Assembly: GCA_037446355.1 (NCBI GenBank) | Contig: JBBIIT010000027.1 | Span: 1 to 47,528 of the forward strand | Source: Roseiarcus sp037446355 | GTDB taxonomy: Bacteria; Pseudomonadota; Alphaproteobacteria; Rhizobiales; Beijerinckiaceae | Direction: 5' to 3' | DNA: 47,528 nucleotides | In this document: in pieces, positions 16,010-24,248 of the stretch | How positions within the stretch are numbered: position 1 is the stretch's first letter | Layout of the letters: each line of letters opens with the position of its first letter | Made by a program: the position numbers and the translations under genes | Notes under the pieces: generated by a model | The model's database searches: none | The model's input: the letters and a program-made list of their open reading frames with translations, nothing else | What the model was told of the DNA's origin: nothing

Positions 16010-17041
16010 ATGGCTGCGACGCTGGAACTAGGGCTGGATACGTTCGGCGACGTTATGACGGACGCGTCTGGGCAGCCGCTGTCGCATGCCCAGACATTGC
16101 GCAATGTCGTCGAACAAGGCGTGCTCGCCGACGAGCTCGGAATCGATTTTCTCGGCGTTGGCGAACATCATCGCGCCGATTTCGCCGTCTCCGCGCCCGA
16201 AGTGCTGCTGGCCGCGATCGCCGCCCGCACCAAGCGGATGCATCTAGGCTCCGCCGTGACGGTGCTGAGCTCTGACGATCCCATCCGCGTGTTTCAACGC
16301 TTCTCGACGCTCAATGCGATTTCAAATGGGCGCGCGGAAGTCGTCCTTGGGCGCGGATCATTCACTGAGTCGTTTCCGCTGTTCGGCTTCAAACTTTCGC
16401 AATACGAGGAGCTGTTCGAGGACAAGCTCGATCTGTTCGCGGCGCTGCTGCGCGACGAACCCGTCACCTGGTCGGGACGCACACGTCCGCCGCTGAGCAA
16501 CCAACGCGTCTACCCACAAATCGAAAGCGGATCGCTGAAGGCTTGGATCGGCGTCGGCGGCAGTCCGGAATCGGTAGTGCGCGCGGCGCGTTACGATCTG
16601 CCGTTGATGCTGGCGATCATCGGCGGCGATCCCAAGCGCTTCAAGCCCTATGTCGACCTGCATCATCGCGCCTATGCGCAGCTCGGCCGGCCCGCGCAGG
16701 CGATCGGCGTGCATTCGCCAGGCTACGTCGCGGCCACCGACGCTCAAGCGCGCGAGGAATTCTGGCCCGACTACAAGCGTATGCGCGACCGCATCGGCGG
16801 CGAGCGCGGTTGGCCGCCGATGGAAGCACGCGAGTACGTGCAAGAGATCGAGCAAGGTTCGTTATATGTCGGCTCGCCCGAGACCGTTGCGCGCAAAATC
16901 GCGGACACCGTGAAAGCGCTCGGCGCCGCCCGCTTCGACTTGAAATACAGCGCCGGCGGGCTCACGCACGAGAGGATCGTGCGCTGCATCGAACTTTACG
17001 CGCGCAAGGTCATGCCGCTGGTTCGTGCACAACTCGGCTGA
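16010..17041 (+). CDS. LLM-class flavin-dependent oxidoreductase
   Basis: A 343-residue bacterial-luciferase-like TIM-barrel monooxygenase. Evidence: FLGVGEHHRADFAVSAPEVLLAAIAARTKR near residues 45-75, VTVLSSDDPIRVFQRFSTL, the conserved GRAEVVLGRGSFTESFPLFG, and a C-terminal GSPETVARKIADTVKALGAARFDLKYSAGG. FMNH2 would be supplied by a separate reductase not in view. The ATG at 16010 is chosen because it has GGGAG upstream and opens into the first barrel strand; an in-frame extension to 15956 is basic and not family-like. The substrate is unknown. Confidence 0.88.
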   Translation: MAATLELGLDTFGDVMTDASGQPLSHAQTLRNVVEQGVLADELGIDFLGVGEHHRADFAVSAPEVLLAAIAARTKRMHLGSAVTVLSSDDPIRVFQRFSTLNAISNGRAEVVLGRGSFTESFPLFGFKLSQYEELFEDKLDLFAALLRDEPVTWSGRTRPPLSNQRVYPQIESGSLKAWIGVGGSPESVVRAARYDLPLMLAIIGGDPKRFKPYVDLHHRAYAQLGRPAQAIGVHSPGYVAATDAQAREEFWPDYKRMRDRIGGERGWPPMEAREYVQEIEQGSLYVGSPETVARKIADTVKALGAARFDLKYSAGGLTHERIVRCIELYARKVMPLVRAQLG

Positions 17042-17053
17042 AGGCCACGCAAA

Positions 17054-18958
17054 TCAAGTGTCGAGCGCGAGTTGCGTCGCGCGCGCTTCGTCCTGCACGC
17101 GCGCTTGAGCGGCGAGCCGCACCGGCGTATTGGCCGCGCCAAATAGGTCGTAGTTCTTGCGCTGCAAGATCTCGAAGAAGAACCGATCGCGGAAGGCCTG
17201 CGTGTAAATGTGCAGGAATTCGCCGCCCTTGGCCCGATCGTAGAGCACGCCGAGGCCGCGCATTCGCCCGAGCAATTCGGGCGCGAGGCCGAAGCGTGCG
17301 TCGAGATCGTCGTAGTAGTTGTCCGGAATCGGCAAAAATGCGACGCCGCCTGCACGCGCGCGCTCGACGGCGACGAAAATGTCGTCGGTCGCCAGCGCGA
17401 TCTGCTGATAACCGGCGCCGCCGAACGCATCGAGAAAGCGCGAGACTCCGGTCTCGCCCCCATCGGAGATGTTGAGCGGAATTCGTAACGCGCCGTTGGC
17501 GCTGCGAAGCGAGCGCGAGAAGAAGGCCCCGTGCGGATCGGCCACTTCGACGGCGGGCTCCGCAACGAGCCCAAGCACGCTCTTGTAGAATAGCGACCAG
17601 GTAAGGAATTCGGAGCGGCGCACGACGTTCGAAAGGTGATCGATCCTGGTCAGCGCGCCCGGAGCGGCTGGCATCGTCTCCAGACGGAAGTCCCTGGGCC
17701 ATTGCCCACTCGATTCGGCGTCAACGAGATAGATCAGGCTGCCTTCAACGCCCGCGACTGCCGGGATCAATGTCTCGCCGGGGCCGATCCTGCCGACGTA
17801 GTTGGGCGCGTCCATCGCCCGCGCGCGCTGCAGGGCCTTGGCGACGCTGTCGACGCGCAATGTTATCGCGCAAACGGACGGGCCGTGCAGGCTGTTGAAA
17901 GCGTGGGCGAAGCCCTCGCGGTCCTGGTTGACGACAATGTTGACGCCGTTTTGTCGGAACAACTCGACGTCTTTCGAGCGATGCCGCCCCGCTCGCGCGA
18001 AGCCGAGCCCTTCAATCAACGCGATGAGCGCGCTCGCGTCGGCGTCGCTGGTTGCGAATTCAATGAATTCGACGCCTTCGACCTCGGGCGGGGGCGGCAG
18101 CGCCGGTAGATCGGTCAATGCGGACTGGCTGCTCGCGAGCCGGAGCGCGCCAAGTTGCTCGCCGAGCAATCGCAACGAGCGCATTCCGTCGAGCGCGATG
18201 GTGTTCGCCGAGGCGCCACGGAATTGATCGTTGAAGATTTCGAGCGAAACCGGTCCGCGATAACCCGTCTCTACGACGGCCTGCAAATAGTCGACGATTG
18301 GAAAATCGCCTTGGCCGGGATAACAACGATAGTGGCGGCTGAGGGAAAGCGGGTCCATTTGCAGCGCCGGCGCATCCGCGACTTGAACTAGCGCAATCTT
18401 CTGGGCGGGGATCGAAGCGATCGGGGCCAACGGGTTGCCGCGCGCGCAAGCGTGAAAACTATCGAGAACGATGCCGAGATTAGGTCGATCGGCGTTGCGC
18501 ACGATTTCCCAAGCCGAGGTCCAATCCTTAATATGCCGTCCCCAGGCGAGCGCCTCGTAACCGATGTCGAAGCCGTGGCGGCGGGCTCGATCGGCGAGTT
18601 CGCCCAGGTCGCCAGCGGCGCGCGCCGGATCGTCGATCGCCTCCTCCGAAACGTTTGAGCAGAGGCAAAGCAGGCGCACGCCAAGTTCGTGCATAAGTTC
18701 GAACTTGCGCTCGGCGCGCTCGAAATTGCGGGCGCGGATCGCGTCCGGCATCGCCTCGAAATCGCGCATCGGCTGCAACGCGACGATCTCGAGACCGAGA
18801 TCTTCGGCCATAGCGCGCGCGTCGCGCGCCTTGCCGCTGAAGAAAGTCAGATCGTTTTCGAACATTTCGACCGCGCGGAATCCGGCCTTGGCCGCCGCCG
18901 CGAGCTTCGCCTCCAAGGCGCCGCCCATGCAGACCGTTGCGATCGACCATCTGAGCAT
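17054..18958 (-). CDS. quiC: bifunctional 3-dehydroshikimate dehydratase / HPPD-like fusion (QuiC type)
   Basis: A 634-residue fusion. Residues 1-275 form an AP-endonuclease-2-like TIM barrel with metal ligands E135 (GYEALAW), D166 (LGIVLDSFH), Q192 (LVQVADAP) and E240 (VSLEIFND), as in dehydratases converting 3-dehydroshikimate to protocatechuate. Residues about 290-634 form two VOC modules resembling 4-hydroxyphenylpyruvate dioxygenase. There the facial triad would be H441 (RIDHLSN), position 519 and E596 (FFFEIL), but 519 is Gln (GYQQIAL) instead of His, so dioxygenase activity is doubtful. AGGAGA precedes the ATG. It is divergent from a GntR regulator and converges on the LLM gene (12 bases). 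Downstream protocatechuate genes are not in the window. Confidence 0.88.
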   Translation of the reverse strand: MLRWSIATVCMGGALEAKLAAAAKAGFRAVEMFENDLTFFSGKARDARAMAEDLGLEIVALQPMRDFEAMPDAIRARNFERAERKFELMHELGVRLLCLCSNVSEEAIDDPARAAGDLGELADRARRHGFDIGYEALAWGRHIKDWTSAWEIVRNADRPNLGIVLDSFHACARGNPLAPIASIPAQKIALVQVADAPALQMDPLSLSRHYRCYPGQGDFPIVDYLQAVVETGYRGPVSLEIFNDQFRGASANTIALDGMRSLRLLGEQLGALRLASSQSALTDLPALPPPPEVEGVEFIEFATSDADASALIALIEGLGFARAGRHRSKDVELFRQNGVNIVVNQDREGFAHAFNSLHGPSVCAITLRVDSVAKALQRARAMDAPNYVGRIGPGETLIPAVAGVEGSLIYLVDAESSGQWPRDFRLETMPAAPGALTRIDHLSNVVRRSEFLTWSLFYKSVLGLVAEPAVEVADPHGAFFSRSLRSANGALRIPLNISDGGETGVSRFLDAFGGAGYQQIALATDDIFVAVERARAGGVAFLPIPDNYYDDLDARFGLAPELLGRMRGLGVLYDRAKGGEFLHIYTQAFRDRFFFEILQRKNYDLFGAANTPVRLAAQARVQDEARATQLALDT

Positions 18959-19060
18959 TCCAAAAATCTCCTATTTTTTGCAAAACCCTATAGGACGTTC
19001 GCGCCGGTCATGCAATAGTGAAGGCTACCCTCGGACAAACTCAAGAAATTGGATTCCAAG

Positions 19061-19750
19061 ATGAATCTCGATGCGCCGGGCGCGCCCTCCCCCGCGCCGG
19101 CAACCCTGACGCAGGCTTTGCAGAACCGCCTGCGCCAAGACATTATTCTGGGCGCGCTTAAGCCGGGCGCCAAGCTCAAACTTGAAGCGCTAAGCAAGTC
19201 CTACGACGTCAGCGTGAACACCTTGCGCGAGGCGCTATCACGGCTGGCGTCGGAAGGATTGGTCGTCGTCGTGGGCCAGAAGGGTTTCGCGGTGCCGCCG
19301 GTATCGCTTGAGGATCTTCGGCAAATCACCGAGATGCGACAATTGCTGGAATGCCACGCCTTGCGTCGATCGATCGCCAACGCCGACCTCGACTGGGAGG
19401 CGCGCGTCGTCGGCGCCTATCACAAGCTTTCGAAAGCGGAGGCTCTGGTCGAGGCCGAACCCGAGCGTCACGGAGACGCCTGGGAGCGATTCAACCAGGA
19501 ATTCCATGCCGCGTTGATCTCCAACTGCCAGTCGCGCTGGCTAACGTTGTTTCACAAGGCGATGTACGACCATAGCCAGCGCTATCGCATGTTGTCGCTG
19601 AAAACGAAGCCGTTCCCGCGCGTGCAGTCGGCCAAAGAGCACCGCAAAATTCTCGAGGCCGCTCTCGCGCGCGATGGCGAAAAGGCCGCCGCGTTGCTCG
19701 CCCAGCATATTCTGAAAGGGGCCGCGATGACGGAGGTCGCCGCGCCATGA
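19061..19750 (+). CDS. GntR-family regulator, FCD subfamily
   Basis: A 229-residue transcription factor. The N-terminal winged helix spans about 10-80 (ALQNRLRQDIILGALKPGAKL; LSKSYDVSVNTLREALSRLASEGLVVV), followed by an all-helical FCD ligand domain with LEDLRQITEMRQLLECHALR and C-terminal AKEHRKILEAALARDGEKAAALLAQHI. The HxxH-type residues (FHAAL; EHRKI) are consistent with metal-assisted carboxylate binding. It is divergent from the quiC-type gene across about 100 bp and converges on the acyl-CoA dehydrogenase (10 bases), so it is a likely local regulator. The start is ATG 19061; an in-frame TTG at 19049 is possible. Confidence 0.9.
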   Translation: MNLDAPGAPSPAPATLTQALQNRLRQDIILGALKPGAKLKLEALSKSYDVSVNTLREALSRLASEGLVVVVGQKGFAVPPVSLEDLRQITEMRQLLECHALRRSIANADLDWEARVVGAYHKLSKAEALVEAEPERHGDAWERFNQEFHAALISNCQSRWLTLFHKAMYDHSQRYRMLSLKTKPFPRVQSAKEHRKILEAALARDGEKAAALLAQHILKGAAMTEVAAP

Positions 19751-19760
19751 CCTAGCTAGC

Positions 19761-20918
19761 TTATTGACCCATGCCGGGCAGCGTTCCCATGCCCTTGCAC
19801 AGAATCGTCAGCATCACCTCCTCGGCGCCGCCGGCAATGGAGGCGAGTCGACTATCGCGGAAAGCTCGACTGACCTGGGTTTCGTTCATGAAGCCCATGC
19901 CGCCCCAATATTGCAGACAGTCGCTCGGCAACGTACGCCCGAGATGACCCGCCTTCAGCTTCGCCATGGTGGCGAAGTGAGTCATGTCCTTGCCCTCGAC
20001 CATTTCTTCCGCCGCGCGATAGATCAATGATCGCAACAATTCGACTTCGGTCTGCAATTCCGCCAGCCTGAAATGCACGGTCTGATTGTCGAGAATACTC
20101 TTACCGAACGCCTGACGCTGGCGCGTATAGACGATCGTCTCGTTAATGATGTGCTCGTGCGCCTTCAGGCAAGCGGCGGCGCCCCAAATACGCTCCTCCT
20201 GGAACTGGATCATCTGATAGGTGAAGCCCTTGCCCTCTTCGCCGATGCAGTTGCGCTTGGGCACGCGAACGTCGTCGAAAAAGATCTGTGCGGTGTCGGA
20301 GGCGCGCATCCCGAGTTTGTCGAGCCTGCGGACAACCGTCACGCCCTTGGTCTTCATCGGTATGCAGATGAGCGACTTGTTGCGATGCTTGGGGCCATCG
20401 CCGGTGTTGGCGAGCAGACAGATCCAGTCGGCTTTGGCGCCGTTGGTGATCCACATCTTGCCGCCATCAATGACGTAATCGCCGCCGTCCGAGCGCGCGT
20501 TCGTCTTGATGCCGGCGACGTCCGAGCCGGCACCCGGTTCGGAAACGCCGATGCAGGCGACGGCGTCGCCCGAAATCGCAGGCGCCAAAAACTCGCGCCT
20601 GAGTTCGTCAGAGCCGAAGCGCGCCAACGCCGGCGTCGCCATGTCCGTCTGCACGCCGATCGCCATCGGCACGGAACCGCTATGGATGGCGCCGAGTTCC
20701 TCGGCCATCATCACCGCATAGGAATAATCGAGCCCGAGCCCGCCATATTCGACAGGTTTGTTCAAGCCGAGAAAACCGAGGTCGCCGAGCTTCTTGAATA
20801 CCTCGTGGGATGGAAACTCGCCCGCCGCTTCCCACTCGTCGATATGCGGATTGATCTCAGCGGCGATGAACTTCTGAAGCGTTCGGCGCGGCTCGTCATG
20901 GTCGGCTGTGAACAGCAT
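19761..20918 (-). CDS. acyl-CoA dehydrogenase (AtuD/citronellyl-CoA-like)
   Basis: A 385-residue FAD enzyme of the ACAD fold. Signatures: CIGVSEPGAGSDVAGIKTNA (signature 1), YVIDGGKMWITNGAKAD, and the C-terminal QYWGGMGFMNETQVSRAFRDSRL then IAGGAEEVML, where the Glu pair marks the catalytic base region. The C-terminal phrase resembles AtuD-type citronellyl-CoA and long-chain branched acyl-CoA dehydrogenases, but no other atu genes are nearby, so the substrate is only suggested. A strong Shine-Dalgarno sequence (AAGGAGATCGGG) precedes the ATG. It follows the HpcH/HpaI aldolase by 24 bases on the same strand, suggesting an operon. Confidence 0.92.
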   Translation of the reverse strand: MLFTADHDEPRRTLQKFIAAEINPHIDEWEAAGEFPSHEVFKKLGDLGFLGLNKPVEYGGLGLDYSYAVMMAEELGAIHSGSVPMAIGVQTDMATPALARFGSDELRREFLAPAISGDAVACIGVSEPGAGSDVAGIKTNARSDGGDYVIDGGKMWITNGAKADWICLLANTGDGPKHRNKSLICIPMKTKGVTVVRRLDKLGMRASDTAQIFFDDVRVPKRNCIGEEGKGFTYQMIQFQEERIWGAAACLKAHEHIINETIVYTRQRQAFGKSILDNQTVHFRLAELQTEVELLRSLIYRAAEEMVEGKDMTHFATMAKLKAGHLGRTLPSDCLQYWGGMGFMNETQVSRAFRDSRLASIAGGAEEVMLTILCKGMGTLPGMGQ

Positions 20919-20942
20919 CCCGATCTCCTTCTTCGTCCGCGT

Positions 20943-21716
20943 TCAGCGCGCCGCGGCGAGTTCGGCGCGGGCGGCGGCGCGCAGCAGCAGCAGATCGGTC
21001 GAAATCGAGCAAAGCGCGAAACCGCGCGCTCTGGCGACCTTCGCGCGCGCGCCGTCTACGCAAAAGAGCCCGGCGAATTTGCCATGCGCTTTCGCCCTCG
21101 CGGCGATTTTGGTCAGCGCCGCTTCGACCGCCTCGCCGTGCGGATCGACGACACCGCCTCCGCTGAGCGCGATCGACAGGTCGGCAGGGCCTACGAACAC
21201 GCCGTCGACGCCCGGCGTCGCGACGATTTCGTCGAGCGCATCGAGCGCCTCGCGCGTCTCGACCATCGCGATCGCCAACGTGACCGCGTTCGCGCCGTGC
21301 AGATAGGCGGGACCGACGAGGCCGGTCAACGCCAGCGCGGTGCGCGGCCCCCATGACCGGCGACCGAGCGGCGGAAATTTCATGAATTCGGCGAAGCGGC
21401 GCGCATCGGCGGCGCTGTTGATCATCGGCGCGATCACCGCCGCGGCGCCAGCGTCCGCCAGCCGGCTCGCGGTGGCGAAGTCTCCGACCGGCACGCGCGC
21501 GATCGTCGGTTTGCCCGCCAAGGCGACCGATTGAATAGCGCGCGCGGCGCCTACGAAATCGAAGCCGCCGTGTTGCATGTCGAGCGTTACCGCGTCGAAG
21601 GATTCGCGCGCGAGCGCCTCTGCGATTCCCGGTTCGTTGAGACCGACCCATGCGGAATAGACGCCACCGTCTCGCAACGCTTGCGCCAGTTTTCCGACGA
21701 TTACGCCTTCGCTCAT
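20943..21716 (-). CDS. HpcH/HpaI-family class II pyruvate aldolase
   Basis: A 257-residue TIM-barrel aldolase that would cleave 4-hydroxy-2-oxo acids to pyruvate and an aldehyde with a divalent metal. Catalytic features visible: the His in LDMQHGG, the Arg in TIARVPVGD, the metal ligand Glu in AMVETREALD and Asp in VFVGPADLSI. It resembles HpaI, GarL and RhmA type enzymes; which sugar acid or aromatic fragment it cleaves cannot be told. It is first gene of a likely two-gene unit with the acyl-CoA dehydrogenase. A palindromic site 70 bp upstream is shared with the divergent LTXXQ gene. Confidence 0.9.
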   Translation of the reverse strand: MSEGVIVGKLAQALRDGGVYSAWVGLNEPGIAEALARESFDAVTLDMQHGGFDFVGAARAIQSVALAGKPTIARVPVGDFATASRLADAGAAAVIAPMINSAADARRFAEFMKFPPLGRRSWGPRTALALTGLVGPAYLHGANAVTLAIAMVETREALDALDEIVATPGVDGVFVGPADLSIALSGGGVVDPHGEAVEAALTKIAARAKAHGKFAGLFCVDGARAKVARARGFALCSISTDLLLLRAAARAELAAAR

Positions 21717-21785
21717 GAACCTGCCCCTTGTCGCAATGCGAACTTCGCGGTCCGCGCGCCCAGCGTCAACCGGTCCGACTCCTAA

Positions 21786-21799
21786 TTACAAGGTTGTAA
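21786..21799. promoter_or_regulatory. palindromic response-regulator-like box
   Basis: TTACAAGGTTGTAA (6-2-6 symmetry) sits 63 bp upstream of the LTXXQ gene start. Its ACAA-NN-TTGT core matches the core of CusR-type copper boxes of OmpR-family regulators. The overlapping run GTAACTTGAAAGTAA contains a GTAA repeat. Identity of the binding protein is inferred; no response regulator is encoded in the window. Confidence 0.4.
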
Positions 21800-21862
21800 C
21801 TTGAAAGTAATGCGCGCCGGTCCGACCTTGAGTCCGTCGTCCCCTCCCGAAAGGACTCAAAA

Positions 21863-22393
21863 ATGCGCAAGATTTTGCTCGCGGCGGCGGCCGCAGCCGC
21901 TCTCTCCGGCTCCGCCTTTGCCCTCTCCGCAGCCGCGGCGCCGGCGGATTCCTCCGAAAGCCAGCATATGGGCATGATGGGCGAAGACCGCGCCTTCATG
22001 CTCGACGCCAGAATCGCGGGTATGAAAGCTGCGCTGAAGCTCACTCCCGATCAGGACAAACTCTGGCCGGCTTTCGAGACCGCCGTCCGCGAGGCGACGA
22101 AAATGCGCCAGGACGCCATGCGTGAGATGAACGGCGGCAAGGACGAGGAAGACAAACTCACGCCCATCGACCGTATGAACCGGATGTCCGCGCACATGGC
22201 CGCCGCCTCCGCTGAACTCAAGAAAGTCGCCGATGCGGCCAAACCGCTTTACGACAGTCTCGATGAGACCCAAAAACATCATTTCGGACCGCTTATGATG
22301 TCGTTGCGCCCGCATGGCGGCCACATGGGTATGAACGGCGGCCACATGGGCATGAATGGCGGATGGCGTCATCAGGGCGACGAAGCGCAATAA
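21863..22393 (+). CDS. LTXXQ (Spy/CpxP-like) periplasmic protein with Met/His-rich tail
   Basis: A 176-residue exported protein. Signal peptide 1-26 (MRKILLAAAAAAALSGSAFA, cleavage near AAA-AP). The mature helical part contains an LTPDQDKLWPAFE segment (about 58-70), the LTXXQ motif of Spy/CpxP proteins, and a second repeat-like SLDETQKHHFGPL near 132-144. The C-terminus is a tandem Gly-His-Met-Gly-Met-Asn repeat, and HMGMMG recurs near the N-terminus, giving many thioether and imidazole groups suited to copper or similar metals. An AAAGGA Shine-Dalgarno sequence precedes the ATG. A chaperone or metal-sensing role is inferred from the family. Confidence 0.88.
   Translation: MRKILLAAAAAAALSGSAFALSAAAAPADSSESQHMGMMGEDRAFMLDARIAGMKAALKLTPDQDKLWPAFETAVREATKMRQDAMREMNGGKDEEDKLTPIDRMNRMSAHMAAASAELKKVADAAKPLYDSLDETQKHHFGPLMMSLRPHGGHMGMNGGHMGMNGGWRHQGDEAQ
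22316..22357 (+). repeat. tandem 21-bp repeat encoding GGHMGMN
   Basis: Two head-to-tail 21-bp units (22316-22336 and 22337-22357) differ at two synonymous third positions, so the peptide repeat is kept exactly. It lies in the 3' end of the LTXXQ gene and adds a second Met/His unit to its tail. Confidence 0.8.
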
Positions 22394-22425
22394 GTGGATT
22401 TCCGACGTTCGGCGCCGTGACCGTC

Positions 22426-23223
22426 CTAGGTCACCCGCCGAGCGTCGCCACGCACCCAAAGCAGTGTCGCCGCCTGTACGGCGAGGGCGACGATCACTGC
22501 GCCCAGGAAGACCAGCGTAAGTTGGGCCTTGCCTATCGTGGCGTCGACCGTCACAAAAAATGCGACGAAAGCGAATAACGCCAACGCCATGCCGCGCAGC
22601 GCCGCGACTCCGGCCGCCGCACCGCGTTCGCGATGCGCGAACGCCGCTAGACCGGCGCCGATCCAGGGAAAACTCGCCGCCATGCCGCTTACTCGCGGCC
22701 CCAGCAGCGGGGCAAGGCTTGTCACGCCGACGACGATCGCAGTCACGACGAACATTCTCAACGGCGCCTCCCAATTCAACCCGCGCGGCGGCGGCGCGCA
22801 CTCAATCGGCGCCCTCAGCAACGTGCGCGTTACGGCCAACAACGCGGTCGCGGCCGCCATCATGGCGATCATGTTCCATTCCAGCGCGCGCCACAGCGCG
22901 GCGCTGGCCACATAGGCCGCCGCCCCCGCCATGAACGCGAGACCCCACCCCCAGGCCGCCGTCGCCGCATAGCCCAAGCAAAAGCAAGCCTGCGCCGCGA
23001 CGCCAGCGATCGAGCCGACGCTCGCCGAAGCCGCGAAGTCCGGGCCGCGCTCAATTGCCAGAAACACCGCAGTTGGACCCGACACGATCGGCAGCCCGAC
23101 GAGCCAGCCGCCGATAGCGTCTCCCCAACGGCGGCTGGCCCAACTGGCGGCGAACATGACTAGCGGCGTCAGGACCAATTTGGCCGCGAGCAAGCTCATC
23201 GTCGCCGCGCCACAAGGTCGCAT
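22426..23223 (-). CDS. integral membrane protein of unknown function
   Basis: A 265-residue hydrophobic protein with about eight predicted transmembrane helices, starting AAKLVLTPLVMFAASWASRRWG and GGWLVGLPIVSGPTAVFLAIERG, and ending AIVVGVTSLAPLLGP through LVFLGAVIVALAVQAATLLW. The GLPIVSGPT loop and the symmetrical halves suggest a small transporter or exporter-like fold, but I do not recognise a named family. The ATG at 23223 or the in-frame ATG at 23199 (MSLLAAKLVL) could be the start; neither has a clear Shine-Dalgarno sequence. It converges on the LTXXQ gene with 32 bases between stops. Confidence 0.75.
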   Translation of the reverse strand: MRPCGAATMSLLAAKLVLTPLVMFAASWASRRWGDAIGGWLVGLPIVSGPTAVFLAIERGPDFAASASVGSIAGVAAQACFCLGYAATAAWGWGLAFMAGAAAYVASAALWRALEWNMIAMMAAATALLAVTRTLLRAPIECAPPPRGLNWEAPLRMFVVTAIVVGVTSLAPLLGPRVSGMAASFPWIGAGLAAFAHRERGAAAGVAALRGMALALFAFVAFFVTVDATIGKAQLTLVFLGAVIVALAVQAATLLWVRGDARRVT

Positions 23224-23304
23224 CGCTTCTTCGCCGCGATTCCGCCATGAGACTCTCGTTTTTTATTGAAATTCATGAGATCATTGCGGCTTGAAAGGTT
23301 ACTT

Positions 23305-23670
23305 ATGCCCATGAAGCGCCTCAAAATCGCCCTTGCGCTCACCTTCGTCCTCGCCGGTTCGGCCACCGCCTCGCCCGCCATGACGACCTATCCGACCGCC
23401 ATGCGAGCGGCGCCAAATTCGCATTCTCACATCGTCCAGTCCATCCCGGCCAACGCCCAGATCGATGTCGGGGGCTGCGGGCGCGTCTGGTGCTCCGCTT
23501 CATGGCGCGAAATCTCAGGCTTCGTGCGCACAAGCGCAGTCTCGACCGCCGGCGGCGCGCCGCTCGTCTATGCGCCTCCCCCGCCCCCCGTCTACGGCGG
23601 CCCGGTCATTGCGCCGTTCGGCGGCTATGGTTGGGGCCCTTACGGACATCATGGCTACTTCGGTTATTGA
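23305..23670 (+). CDS. secreted SH3-like domain protein
   Basis: A 121-residue exported protein. The ATG at 23305 is preceded by AAAGG and opens into a signal peptide (MKRLKIALALTFVLAGSATA, cleaved near ASP). The mature part is one bacterial SH3-like domain: TAMRAAPNSHSHIVQSIPANAQIDVGGCG, RVWCSASWREISGFVRTSAV, which carries two Cys. A low-complexity Pro/Gly/Tyr tail (YAPPPPPVYGG to YGHHGYFGY) follows. Such proteins are thought to bind cell-wall peptides, but its role is unknown. It ends 29 bases before the thioesterase start. Confidence 0.8.
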   Translation: MPMKRLKIALALTFVLAGSATASPAMTTYPTAMRAAPNSHSHIVQSIPANAQIDVGGCGRVWCSASWREISGFVRTSAVSTAGGAPLVYAPPPPPVYGGPVIAPFGGYGWGPYGHHGYFGY

Positions 23671-23699
23671 GGAGCGGCGCGGCCTCACGGAGAATTGCA

Positions 23700-24185
23700 A
23701 TGCACAGCGGCGAGACGTTCGTGGTCTACGAGACGGCGGTCGCAGCGGAATGGGTCGACTATAATAGGCACATGAACGACGCGGCTTACGCGCTCGTATT
23801 CAGCCGCGCGAGCGACGCTCTGATGGACCGGATCGGGCTCGACGCTGCGGCGCGCAAGGCGACTGGGCGCACGCTCTATACTCTGCAAATGATGTTGCAC
23901 TATTTTCAGGAGGCGAACGAGGGCGATGCGCTCGCTGTATTCTGCCATCTGCTGGAACACGACGAGAAGCGGATGCGCGTCTGGTTTGACATGCGTGCGG
24001 GCCGGGGCGGCGCGGCGCTGGCGGCAAGCGAGCAACTTCTGCTTTCGGTTGACAAGAGCGCGGCCGCAAAAGCGACGCCTTGGCGGCCCGAGACGCTTGC
24101 CGCGCTCGATGCGCTCGCCAAAGCGCAACGCGGCCTCGCCCCGCCTCCTTTATCGGGCCAGGGCGTCGCGCTGAGGCGCAAATAG
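23700..24185 (+). CDS. hotdog-fold acyl-CoA thioesterase
   Basis: A 161-residue 4HBT-type protein. The N-terminal motif EWVDYNRHMNDAAYALVFSRASD is the family hallmark (W-x-D-x-N-x-H-M-N with the Asp as candidate catalytic residue), followed by LQMMLHYFQEANEGDALAV and the central strand region HDEKRMRVWFDM. It resembles the thioesterases linked to carnitine dehydrogenase. The ATG at 23700 is chosen because CGGAG precedes it and the hotdog motif begins soon after; the longer open frame upstream overlaps the SH3-like gene in another frame and reads as non-coding. Confidence 0.85.
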   Translation: MHSGETFVVYETAVAAEWVDYNRHMNDAAYALVFSRASDALMDRIGLDAAARKATGRTLYTLQMMLHYFQEANEGDALAVFCHLLEHDEKRMRVWFDMRAGRGGAALAASEQLLLSVDKSAAAKATPWRPETLAALDALAKAQRGLAPPPLSGQGVALRRK

Positions 24186-24248
24186 CTGCGGCGCCAAGGG
24201 CGGCGGATTTTTGCCCGGCCTTAACCCCTTGGGCGCATTCTCGCTTCG

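Noticed and set aside
18959..19060. CTATT/TGCA partial inverted repeat as a GntR operator
   Set aside because: Arms are interrupted and asymmetric; not distinguishable from chance.
20073..21356. 427-codon plus-strand open frame opposite the acyl-CoA dehydrogenase and aldolase genes
   Set aside because: Spans two convincing genes in antisense and has low-complexity charged composition.
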